36,588 bases of DNA, from positions 85,858 to 122,445 of the forward strand of contig JAUSKB010000011.1 of the NCBI GenBank assembly GCA_030647415.1, written 5' to 3'. Position 1 is the stretch's first letter, and each line of letters begins with the position of its first letter. Of this stretch, positions 21,747-29,100 are shown in pieces. The notes beneath the pieces are model-generated. The model was given only the letters and a program-made list of their open reading frames with translations. It was not told where the DNA came from and made no database searches. The stretch comes from a bacterium (GTDB lineage: Bacteria; Patescibacteriota; Minisyncoccia; UBA6257; GWB1-50-10). The position numbers were made by a program, and so were the translations under genes.

Positions 21747-21792
21747 AAAAGACTTGTCATTTTGGACGGCCGTCCAAAATGACAAGTCTTTT
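21747..21792. repeat. Perfect 46-base palindrome with GGACGGCCGTCC centre
   Basis: Starts AAAAGACTTGTCATTTT, centre GGACGGCCGTCC, then the exact complement ending in TTTT. Shares only its centre with 18388-18423. Confidence 0.9.
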
Positions 21793-21930
21793 CGGCGCCC
21801 CCGCCCCCCGCCGGGAATCTTATACGCTCGTGCTGCTCGCTTTTCAAAACCCTCGGTTCTGAATAATCTCCGACACAGTCCGACCTGGGTCGGACCGACC
21901 CATCCCCCGTTCGAGTCCTGGTGGTATGGA

Positions 21931-21968
21931 AAACAAATTCGCCCAGCACATAGCTTGGCGAATTTGTT
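21931..21968 (-). terminator. Intrinsic terminator of tRNA-Arg
   Basis: AACAAATTCGCC / GGCGAATTTGTT stem (12 bases) with a 13-base loop and TTTCC downstream on the minus strand. Confidence 0.8.
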
Positions 21969-21972
21969 CTTG

Positions 21973-22046
21973 TGCCCCCGCCAGGACTCGAACCTGGAAC
22001 CTAGTGGATAGAAGCCACTCGCTCTGTCCAATTGAGCTACGGGGGC
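21973..22046 (-). tRNA. tRNA-Arg (TCT)
   Basis: Acceptor GCCCCCG/CGGGGGC, discriminator A, D-arm GCTC/GAGC, anticodon stem AGTGG/CCACT with loop CTTCTAT, T-arm CCAGG/CCTGG. CCA is not encoded. Confidence 0.94.
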
Positions 22047-22131
22047 AGGCACCACCATTCTATCCTGCCCGCGTGACCGACTGCAACGCAATGCAACGCA
22101 CTGCCTTGCCTATAAAACCTGCCACACCTAC

Positions 22132-22235
22132 ACCCTGTTAGAGTTTTACATACCATCACCTCATCTTAAAACCAAGAATTTTCCAGGATTGCCCATCCTC
22201 ATACGTCAAGCGTGCATGTAAAACTCTAACAGGGT
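22132..22235. repeat. 104-base element with perfect 20-base terminal inverted repeats
   Basis: Left ACCCTGTTAGAGTTTTACAT (22132-22151), right its exact complement (22216-22235), 64 bases between. The flanking dinucleotide is AC on both sides. Non-coding; resembles a miniature inverted-repeat element. Confidence 0.75.
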
Positions 22236-22396
22236 ACACTCTGAGGTGGATACGGACCGTAGTACCTGCCCGACTGAACTGTATCAGTCGTTCGGGCGGG
22301 TACCGGTAGTCCCAATATTGAGGATCCTCGATTTTTCTGTCCAGTTCCGGATGAAAAATCGGGATGTGCCTGCTTCTTGCTCCGTTAGAAATATAC
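22236..22396. other. Hairpin-rich spacer before tRNA-Pro
   Basis: Contains an imperfect GTACCTGCCCGACTGA / TCAGTCGTTCGGGCGGGTAC hairpin (22261-22303) and CGATTTTTC/GAAAAATCG (22328-22360). No gene seen. Confidence 0.5.
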
Positions 22397-22467
22397 CGGG
22401 CTATAGTGTAATGGTAGCACGAGTCCTTTGGGAGGATTTAGTCTGGGTTCGAATCCCAGTAGCCCGA
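22397..22467 (+). tRNA. tRNA-Pro (TGG)
   Basis: Acceptor CGGGCTA/TAGCCCG, discriminator A, anticodon stem AGTCC/GGATT with loop TTTGGGA giving anticodon TGG, T-arm CTGGG/CCCAG. The overall sequence is close to bacterial tRNA-Gln, but the anticodon reads Pro. Confidence 0.85.
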
Positions 22468-22509
22468 CCGAACGAAGGTGAGGGAGGTACTGAGCACACC
22501 AGTGCGAAT

Positions 22510-22556
22510 GTGCCCGACAATGGATTTCTAATGGGTCGTTCGACTCCCTCGGGCAC
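22510..22556 (+). other. tRNA-like minihelix downstream of tRNA-Pro
   Basis: GTGCCCGA (22510-22517) pairs exactly with TCGGGCAC (22549-22556), enclosing GGGTCGTTCGACTCCC, which resembles a T-arm. There is no anticodon arm. It begins 43 bases after the tRNA-Pro. Confidence 0.4.
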
Positions 22557-22669
22557 TTCTGTCCTGAGACATCAGTGTCGAATGGAACTGAGTCCTCGGG
22601 ACTCTCACCGAGAGTCTCGGGACCACAGGCGCGGGCAATATGAAACCTTTTAAAACACAGTACAGCTCC

Positions 22670-24145
22670 CTACGCTCTGGAGAAGCGGCGCCTGTGGCGA
22701 TGAGTGAACCGAATGAGGGCGAAAAACGCCCCCGCCGTCGCGAACTTGAAGATGAGCACTATCCAGAGGGTGAGGGTCTGCTCGCGGGGGTTCCCCGCGT
22801 GGTCCGTTACGCGGACCTCCACCGCCCACGCGCCCCAGGGAATCTGCATGGGACTCTCTGTGGGAACCCACTCACTCCATGAGAGCCACTCACGGAAACG
22901 GACCTCCGATCCCGCGACGCCCGATTCGACATCGCGTGCGCTCCAGAGGAGCAGCTGTTCGCCGCCGAGTGGGTCACGAAACACCTCGAGCGCGACAATG
23001 TTGGGAGGTATGGTGTCCTCGGGAGCGTGAAATTCAGGAACTGTCGCACGGGGCGGGGACGAGGTGCCCCCACGAGGCGGCGAAACTGCGGGCGCAGGCA
23101 CGGGAGTAATAATCGGTGCTTGTTTTTTTTGCTTAAGAGGAATTGAAAGTGGTGCCACCGCAGGGGCGAAGGGAGACCCCCTGCCATCCGCGCGGTAGAA
23201 GGTGCCGCTCCGGACGGACCACTGGAGTATATTCGTCGCACCGGGAACTACCCGGAAGGTGAGCTCCGCGAGCGGGCCGGCACTCCCTGAGAAGGGCGTG
23301 GTGAAGCCGCCGCGAATCCGAACCACCCCTTCGCGAAGCACCTCGAGCGCTCGCGGCCAGACATCGATGAGGGATTGCCCTGTGCGAGCCCCGACGAAGG
23401 CAAGTGACGCGGGGTTGTATCCAAGCTCGACATCCACCGCGTTCACCGGAACCGCGGCGGAGAGGTTCACGCCGATGGAGACGAGGTCCCCTGGCGCCAC
23501 GTGCGACCTCGCCGCGACGAGGTAGAGTTCCCCGAGACCCGGCGGGGGCGGCACGGGGGGAGGGGTGAAGACGCTGTAGTGGAGTAGGAGGCCGATATCC
23601 GCGAGCCCGAGTATCCCATCTCCACTCAAGTCGAAGCGGGCGTCCACAGGACCTCCCTGGGGGATGCGGACGAGGAGCGCGGAGAGGTCGCCGAGGTCGC
23701 ACCGTACATCAGCATTCAGGTCACACGAGCGGATGAGCGATGCGACACGCGGCTCCTGTAGAAGGGACGGGATATAAATGGTCACCGGCGGGCCGCCGCC
23801 CGGCACCACGAGGGTCACGGTGTTCCGCTCGTCGGTATCGGTCGCGCTCTCGCACCCGGGGTCCGCCGGGTAGTCGATGAGTAGGTCGCCGTCGTTGTCC
23901 GCGCTGTCCGCGCATGCCGACACGACCGGCGCCGTGCCCGACTCGTCGTCGTCGAGCGCCGATGTGCAATCCGGGTCCGCCGGGTAGTCGATGAGGCCGT
24001 CGCCGTTGTTATCTACGCCATCGGCGCACTGGGCGAGACGCACCGTAATCGTCGTCGTCGTCTCGTCCGCCCTCACTGCAACGAAAGGGGCGGCGCAGAG
24101 CAACGCCGCGAGTCCGATGATTCCCCACTGTCGTAGTGCGGTCAT
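22670..24145 (-). CDS. Secreted cohesin/dockerin-type surface protein with Ca-binding repeats
   Basis: Exported protein of 491 residues. Signal peptide (about 1-26). Two acidic repeats ADGVDNNGDGLIDYPADPDC and ADSADNDGDLLIDYPADPGC (about 41-105) look like calcium-binding loops of thrombospondin type 3. A dockerin-like pair, CDLNADVRCDLGDLSALLV and FDLSGDGILGLADIGLLLHY, follows (about 139-190), then a cohesin-like domain (about 207-335: HVAPGDLVSIGVNLSA, DVELGYNPASLAFVGA). A Pro-rich spacer, an Ig-like domain (378-455) and a C-terminal membrane segment with an Arg-rich tail (FALIRFTHRHRRRF) complete it. Last gene of the leftward surface-protein run. Cohesin and dockerin in one chain could allow self-assembly. 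Confidence 0.82.
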   Translation of the reverse strand: MTALRQWGIIGLAALLCAAPFVAVRADETTTTITVRLAQCADGVDNNGDGLIDYPADPDCTSALDDDESGTAPVVSACADSADNDGDLLIDYPADPGCESATDTDERNTVTLVVPGGGPPVTIYIPSLLQEPRVASLIRSCDLNADVRCDLGDLSALLVRIPQGGPVDARFDLSGDGILGLADIGLLLHYSVFTPPPVPPPPGLGELYLVAARSHVAPGDLVSIGVNLSAAVPVNAVDVELGYNPASLAFVGARTGQSLIDVWPRALEVLREGVVRIRGGFTTPFSGSAGPLAELTFRVVPGATNILQWSVRSGTFYRADGRGSPFAPAVAPLSIPLKQKKQAPIITPVPAPAVSPPRGGTSSPPRATVPEFHAPEDTIPPNIVALEVFRDPLGGEQLLLWSARDVESGVAGSEVRFREWLSWSEWVPTESPMQIPWGAWAVEVRVTDHAGNPREQTLTLWIVLIFKFATAGAFFALIRFTHRHRRRFSRA

Positions 24146-24219
24146 AGGATAGAAAAAGGGTTCAACAGCAACCCACCAGCACCGTCCCGGCGGTGATGGC
24201 GCGGCACTATGAATGCCCG

Positions 24220-25110
24220 CTACGCCCCGTGCGCCGTGAGCGTGCGACGACGAACACGGGAAACCACAAAGAAGAGGGCGCCAATGGCGATCAGGGCAAC
24301 AAGCACACCACCGTAGACCACATAGTCCACCTTCCGCTCGGTGACATTGAACACGGTACGGAGCTCCTTAACCACCTCCTTCCCTCGGTAGAGCTTCACG
24401 TCGCCCCAGTACTCGCCGATCGACAGCCGGATATCAACAGGAAATTCCATCGTAAAATCACTCGACTGGAAGGCGGCGGTCTCGGGGAATTTTTCGATAG
24501 CGGCGTACCCGAGGCGAATCTGTCCATATTTATCGAATAGTTCAAAGCTCGCGCGCTCGGGGGCTGCTGGCACATTCCCTGTGTTGTCGAGTGTCACGAT
24601 AACCTGCGGGTTCTCGTTCTGCTGAATATCCAGAATATCCAGCCGCCGGATGGAGAAATCGGAAATGACGTTTTCACCGACGGTAAGCGAAATATCGATG
24701 CGCGCGCCAACCGAAATGGCAATTTGCTCCCCCGCCGTGCGGTTGGGGAGGGTGTTCACCCGAAGGTACCCGGTGAAAATGCCGTTTTCCGCATCCTTCG
24801 GGACGTTAATAAACACCTTGATGGGAAACTGCTGGAGCCCTGCCGGAATGGTAAATTCAGACCCCTTATCGACGGAGAGCCATCCCTTGATTTTCTCGGG
24901 CACTTCGAACACCGCCTTCACCCGGAGGTCAACCTTCGGGTCACCCTGCACAAGGAATATGGTCGAGGTAAACTGCGACCCCTTCCGGAGGACCGGCGCG
25001 TGCACATAGGGCGGTGAGACGCCGAATGCGGAAACGATTGCCGGCGCGGACGCAAGTATCGTGGCAATAAAAAGAGTGGCGAGAAGTGTTCCGCGAGTGA
25101 AATGTTTCAT
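24220..25110 (-). CDS. Membrane-anchored surface protein, DUF916/WxL-interacting-like
   Basis: Protein of 296 residues: signal peptide (to about 28, ASAPAIVSA), two beta-sandwich domains, and a C-terminal membrane helix (VVYGGVLVALIAIGALFFVVSRV) with a basic tail. The N-terminal part (VSPPYVHAPVLRKGSQFTSTIFLVQGDPKVDLRVKAVFEVPEKI) and the FINVPKDAENGIFTGYLRV strand resemble DUF916-type proteins that hold WxL proteins at the Gram-positive surface, and the second part has a TLDNTGNVPAAPERASFELFD CARDB/Fn-like pattern. The exact family is uncertain. GGAGG lies nine bases before the ATG. It sits between two exported proteins and could anchor one of them. Confidence 0.7.
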   Translation of the reverse strand: MKHFTRGTLLATLFIATILASAPAIVSAFGVSPPYVHAPVLRKGSQFTSTIFLVQGDPKVDLRVKAVFEVPEKIKGWLSVDKGSEFTIPAGLQQFPIKVFINVPKDAENGIFTGYLRVNTLPNRTAGEQIAISVGARIDISLTVGENVISDFSIRRLDILDIQQNENPQVIVTLDNTGNVPAAPERASFELFDKYGQIRLGYAAIEKFPETAAFQSSDFTMEFPVDIRLSIGEYWGDVKLYRGKEVVKELRTVFNVTERKVDYVVYGGVLVALIAIGALFFVVSRVRRRTLTAHGA

Positions 25111-25149
25111 GCTGACAAACCTCCGCCGCGCGCGGTGGTAATTACGCCG

Positions 25150-26076
25150 TTAGTTCGCCGAGTACACCGAGGTGAAGGTGTTCGTGCCGGTGTAGGCGGC
25201 CGCCACCTGACCGTTCGGCACCGAGATGCCCCAGTAGGTCGCCTGGGTCGACGGTGTCGTGGAGGTGGTCGTCTTTATGATGTTCGTGTCGCGGTTCGTC
25301 GCGGAGGTTGAAAGTGAGAAGGAGAGCGAGGCGTAGGTTACGTCACTTAGGCCATACTTCTCATTCGTTGCGGCGATTGTGTTGCCGCCCGAGGTCATAT
25401 CCGTCCCCGTGAACTCGGTGTCGGTCTTGTAGTTCCCGGTGTTCGTGATGGTCGCGGTCTGGTTCGAAGCGCCGGTGGTCGTGTTCGCAGTCAAGGACCC
25501 GTAGCTGATGGAGCCGGTCACATTCAGGGCGTAGAGGGAGTTCAGTTCCACGCCGGTCGCGGCCGCATTTCCAGAAGCCGCTGCGGCATCCGCCGCGGTG
25601 ATTGTGGTAATCCAGGTGTTCGTCGGGTAGGTCGAGCTCGCGTCCGTCGCCTCGGCGTAGTACCAGAGCGAAAGTGTGGTCGAGACGTTCGCGGTCGTGT
25701 CCGTGCCGCCCGCACAGGTGTCCGAGGCCTGGACGGAGTAGGTGGTGGTCCGGTAGCAGACGTTCGAATCCGCAGTGCAGGCGGATGTGCTCGTCACCCC
25801 CGATCGGTAGAGGGCGATGGTCACCGACCCGCTCGTGATCACGTCCGAACAGCCGTTCGCGTCCGTGATGGTGCCGGTAAGGGTGACCGAAGTCGAGGTG
25901 TTCTCGGTAAGTGTTATGGCGGAGCCAGCGTTCGTGGTGACGGCGGAGACCGACGGCGCCGAGTTCGAGACCGTGACCGCCGTGGATGCGGTGTCGGCGA
26001 AGGCGAGGTGGGCGACACCAAGCAGGGCACCGACCATGAATACCGCAACGAGGTATGGTATAAGGACTCTTTTCAT
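25150..26076 (-). CDS. Secreted Ser/Thr-rich beta protein, paralogue of a module in the giant protein
   Basis: 308 residues, signal peptide to about 27, then a Thr/Ser/Ala-rich beta domain, few charged residues. It repeats a module of the giant protein upstream: SAITLTENTSTSVTLTGTITDANG matches its SAITLTENTSTTISVTATVTDVNG, ATGVELNSLYALNVTGSISYG matches SSGIELNSLLALDVTSSIDYG, and the end WGISVPNGQVAAAYTGTNTFTSV matches WGLAVPNGTVPGAYTGTNTFTAV. In the giant protein, a DUF2341-LamG cassette splits the same module. Four Cys near the N-terminus may form disulfides. It has a TTGCGC/TATAGT promoter with the -10 box eight bases before the ATG. Function unknown; probably structural. Confidence 0.82.
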   Translation of the reverse strand: MKRVLIPYLVAVFMVGALLGVAHLAFADTASTAVTVSNSAPSVSAVTTNAGSAITLTENTSTSVTLTGTITDANGCSDVITSGSVTIALYRSGVTSTSACTADSNVCYRTTTYSVQASDTCAGGTDTTANVSTTLSLWYYAEATDASSTYPTNTWITTITAADAAAASGNAAATGVELNSLYALNVTGSISYGSLTANTTTGASNQTATITNTGNYKTDTEFTGTDMTSGGNTIAATNEKYGLSDVTYASLSFSLSTSATNRDTNIIKTTTSTTPSTQATYWGISVPNGQVAAAYTGTNTFTSVYSAN

Positions 26077-26084
26077 ATGGAATC

Positions 26085-26114
26085 ACTATACAACATCGGT
26101 ATGATTCTGCGCAA
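26085..26114 (-). promoter_or_regulatory. Promoter of the secreted paralogue gene
   Basis: TTGCGC (26109-26114), 18 bases, TATAGT (26085-26090), ATG eight bases further. Confidence 0.6.
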
Positions 26115-26151
26115 CCGGGGGTGTGGATAAATATTACGCTCCGCCCCCGGC

Positions 26152-29100
26152 TTATGGGCTCGAGTACCAGACATCGTTCTTGGTAGTGTCAGCCAGCCCT
26201 CCCAGAATCCAAAGTTGGTCGCGATAGACGGCGCCCGCAGACATGTACCGCGCCGCCCAGTTCGCCGAGGAGGTCGCCTGCGTCCAGGTGATCCCGTCCG
26301 TTGAGTACCAAACGTCGTTTTTCGCACTGCCAGTATAACCTCCTGTTACCCACACCTTGTTGTTGAACGTGTACGAGACGTAGCGTTCCCGCGCCGCCCA
26401 GTTCGCCGAGGAGGTCGCCTGCGTCCAGGTGATCCCGTCCGTTGAGTACCAAACGTCGTTCACCCAGTTCGCCTCGGTTGAGGTTGCTCCCCCAAACACC
26501 CACATCTTGCTGTTGTACACGGCTGAAGAGAATGCGTTTCGTGCCGCCCAGTTCGCCGAGGAGGTCGCCTGCGTCCAGGTGATCCCGTCCGTTGAGTACC
26601 AAACGTCGTTCTTGACCGTACCGCCAGTTCCCCCCATCACCCACATCTTGCCATTGAAAGTCGTCGCGCCAAAAAACTGGCGCGCCGCCCAGTTCGCCGA
26701 GGAGGTCGCCTGCGTCCAGGTGATCCCGTCCGTTGAGTACCAAACGTCGTTCTTGACCGTACCGCCAGTTCCCCCCATCACCCACATTCGCTCGTCGTAC
26801 ACAAGAGCCTGGAAATAGGATCGGTTTCCCCAGTTCGCCGAGGAGGTCGCCTGCGTCCAGGTGATCCCGTCCGTTGAGTACCAAACGTCGTTCAAAAAAT
26901 CAAACCCACTGATTCCGCCGAGCACCCAAAGTTTGTTCTTGTAGGTAAGCGCGGCATGGCCGTATCGCACCGCCCAGTTCGCCGAGGAGGTCGCCTGCGT
27001 CCATGTCTTTCCGACATTTATTTGCGAAACCGCCGTAAAGGTGTTTGTGCCGGTATAGGCGCCGGGCACCGTGCCGTTCGGCACTGCGAGCCCCCACCGG
27101 AGGTCTGCGGTCGCTGTATTGTTCTGCGTGTTTGACTGCTCGCTCCCGAACGTCGTGAATGTTGAGGGTGAGTTCTGGTTGTTGTACTCGGTCAAGATCC
27201 ATGCAGCTGAACGTGTTGTTGAAGAGAGGCGAATTTCATCTATCCTCCCAGGAAAATAAGCTGCACTTCCACCACAACTATCGCGTCCTATTCTGAATGG
27301 TGCAGTATTAATACCAATATTTCCGGCTTGTCCTACAGAATTACTTAAAACTCCGTTTTCGTAAATACGCATATTAACTCCATCGTACACCCCGGTGAGA
27401 TAGGTCCATGCATTCGTTGTAATAGTCGCTGGAGAAGCTATGCGGTAACGGGTGCCATCAATACCTACATCAAATGTCCAATTATTTGTAGCATCGGTTT
27501 TACCAAGAGAGTATGCATCGTAAGGACTCGAGCATGAGGTGTGTATTTTCCCCGCAACGCGCATGACAGTATTTGCGAGTGTTGTCGGATTCACCCATGC
27601 TGATAACGTGACATTGGTTGTAAGATCAAGACTATTACTATCCTGAACGTCAATAAGGTCAGTAGTTCCGTCAAAATCTATGGTGCCATTGATCTTCCCA
27701 GTCGTTGTCGCAGTTGGAATTCCAGTTCCGGTACTTGTTCCGTTATTACCTTTACTGGTCGAGTCGGTAGTAGTCGCGGCATTCTGTTCTTCATGGTGGT
27801 GTACTAGAACATAATTATCATCCCACACCCCAGTCTTGTTCTGCTGGTCGGTCGACGAGGCGTTCCCGTAGTACATATAAAGGACAGTGTCTGTGGAGGT
27901 GGCGAGGGAGGGTACCCGCACCCAGGCGACAAGCTCGCCGGTACTCGAGCTGTACTTCTCGATCTCGTGGTCGAGCTTGGTGAAACCGTCCGATTGCGTG
28001 AAGTAGATGTCGGTGCCGGAGGCGACGCCCACGTTGCCCGAGAACGAGGTGTGTTTCCAGGCGGTTGTCGTGGCGGCGATAAGGACGGGGAAGTCCGCGA
28101 GCGCCACCGTGCCGGACACCTTCGTCTTGTCAATCGTAATCGCCATGCGGTAGGACCAAGCGGATGTCGAGGAGGCACGCGGGAGGGCGATGTCGGTCGA
28201 GGTCGCAGTCGTCGCGAGTGCCGTACAGGTCGTGCACGAGCTGTAGGTGAACGTGGAGGAGGAAAATTTCTGCTGACCCGCCGTGATGGAGTATGCGCCG
28301 CTCGTCAGGTTTGTGCCGGACACGTCGGGGTCAATGGGAATGTTTCCCGTGTTCACCACCGTTGTTTTCCGATTGGATGACCCGGTATCAGCGTTCGCAT
28401 CCAATGTTCCATAGTCGATCGAGCTCGTGACATCGAGCGCGAGGAGCGAGTTCAACTCGATGCCGGACGAGGTAGTTGCGGTCCCCGCAAGACCGCCCAC
28501 ATCCACGCCGGAGACCGACGCTCGCCAGTCCTCTTGCGTGTACGCGCCGTAATCGTCCGTTGACTCCGTGAAGTATTGAAGCTTCGTGGTGCAGGTTGCA
28601 GTACACGAGTTCCCCGAGCAGGAGGAGAGTGGGCACGAGGACGAGGCGATGCGGTAACAGTTGTTCTGGTCGGCAGTGCAGGCGGCGGTCACGCCCGTTC
28701 GGTATATGACCGAGGTGGCATAGGAAATGTCAGCGTACCCATTCACATCGGTCACCGTGGCGGTGACGGAAATAGTAGTCGAGGTGTTCTCGGTCAAGGT
28801 GATGGCGCTTCCGCCGTTTAAGACAACGTTCGACACCGTGGGGGTAAAAATAGGAATGGAAGATGAGGTCGTAATCATCGGGTACACACTGTACGTGTCG
28901 AGCGCGGTGCCATCGGACTTCACCGCGCGGAAACAGAAGGCGGTGGAGGTGGGCGCGGAGTTATCGACGAGTGCAAAGTCCCACTTACCGTCCTGGCCTG
29001 CGCTGATCGCCGCCTGCGAGTTCGTGAAGTTGTTTGCCTCCTCGTACGTCTGGTTCACCACCGTGTCGCCGCCGTGGGTGGGGTCGGAGGAGGAGGCGGC

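Larger units (their letters stand above)
21297..21972. other. Gene-free stretch rich in inverted repeats
   Basis: About 680 bases without a believable gene; frames seen on both strands are low-complexity or cross the repeats. It contains a 185-base inverted-repeat element (21356-21540), one TTATCCACA site (21551-21559), GGGCAAA/TTTGCCC (21638-21657), a terminator-like hairpin (21668-21693), the 46-base palindrome (21747-21792), GTCCGACC/GGTCGGAC (21877-21894), an inverted copy of the tRNA-Arg T-arm (21909-21921) and the tRNA terminator. Confidence 0.7.

Noticed and set aside
21235-22141. Several frames of 70-117 codons on both strands
   Set aside because: They cross palindromes, the inverted-repeat element and the tRNA-Arg; peptides such as CPRQDSNLEPSG are the usual antisense-tRNA artefact.
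22132-22235. Two-repeat CRISPR remnant (GTTAGAGTTTTACAT)
   Set aside because: The two copies are inverted, not direct, and there is no leader or cas gene.
2877-26121. Single TTATCCACA (DnaA-box-like) sites at 2877, 21551 and 26113
   Set aside because: Isolated sites without clusters, an AT-rich unwinding region or dnaA/dnaN nearby; not an origin.
26251-27004. CRISPR-like regular repeats
   Set aside because: The repeats are in frame and encode kelch-like units of a protein; spacing and length do not fit CRISPR and no cas genes are present.
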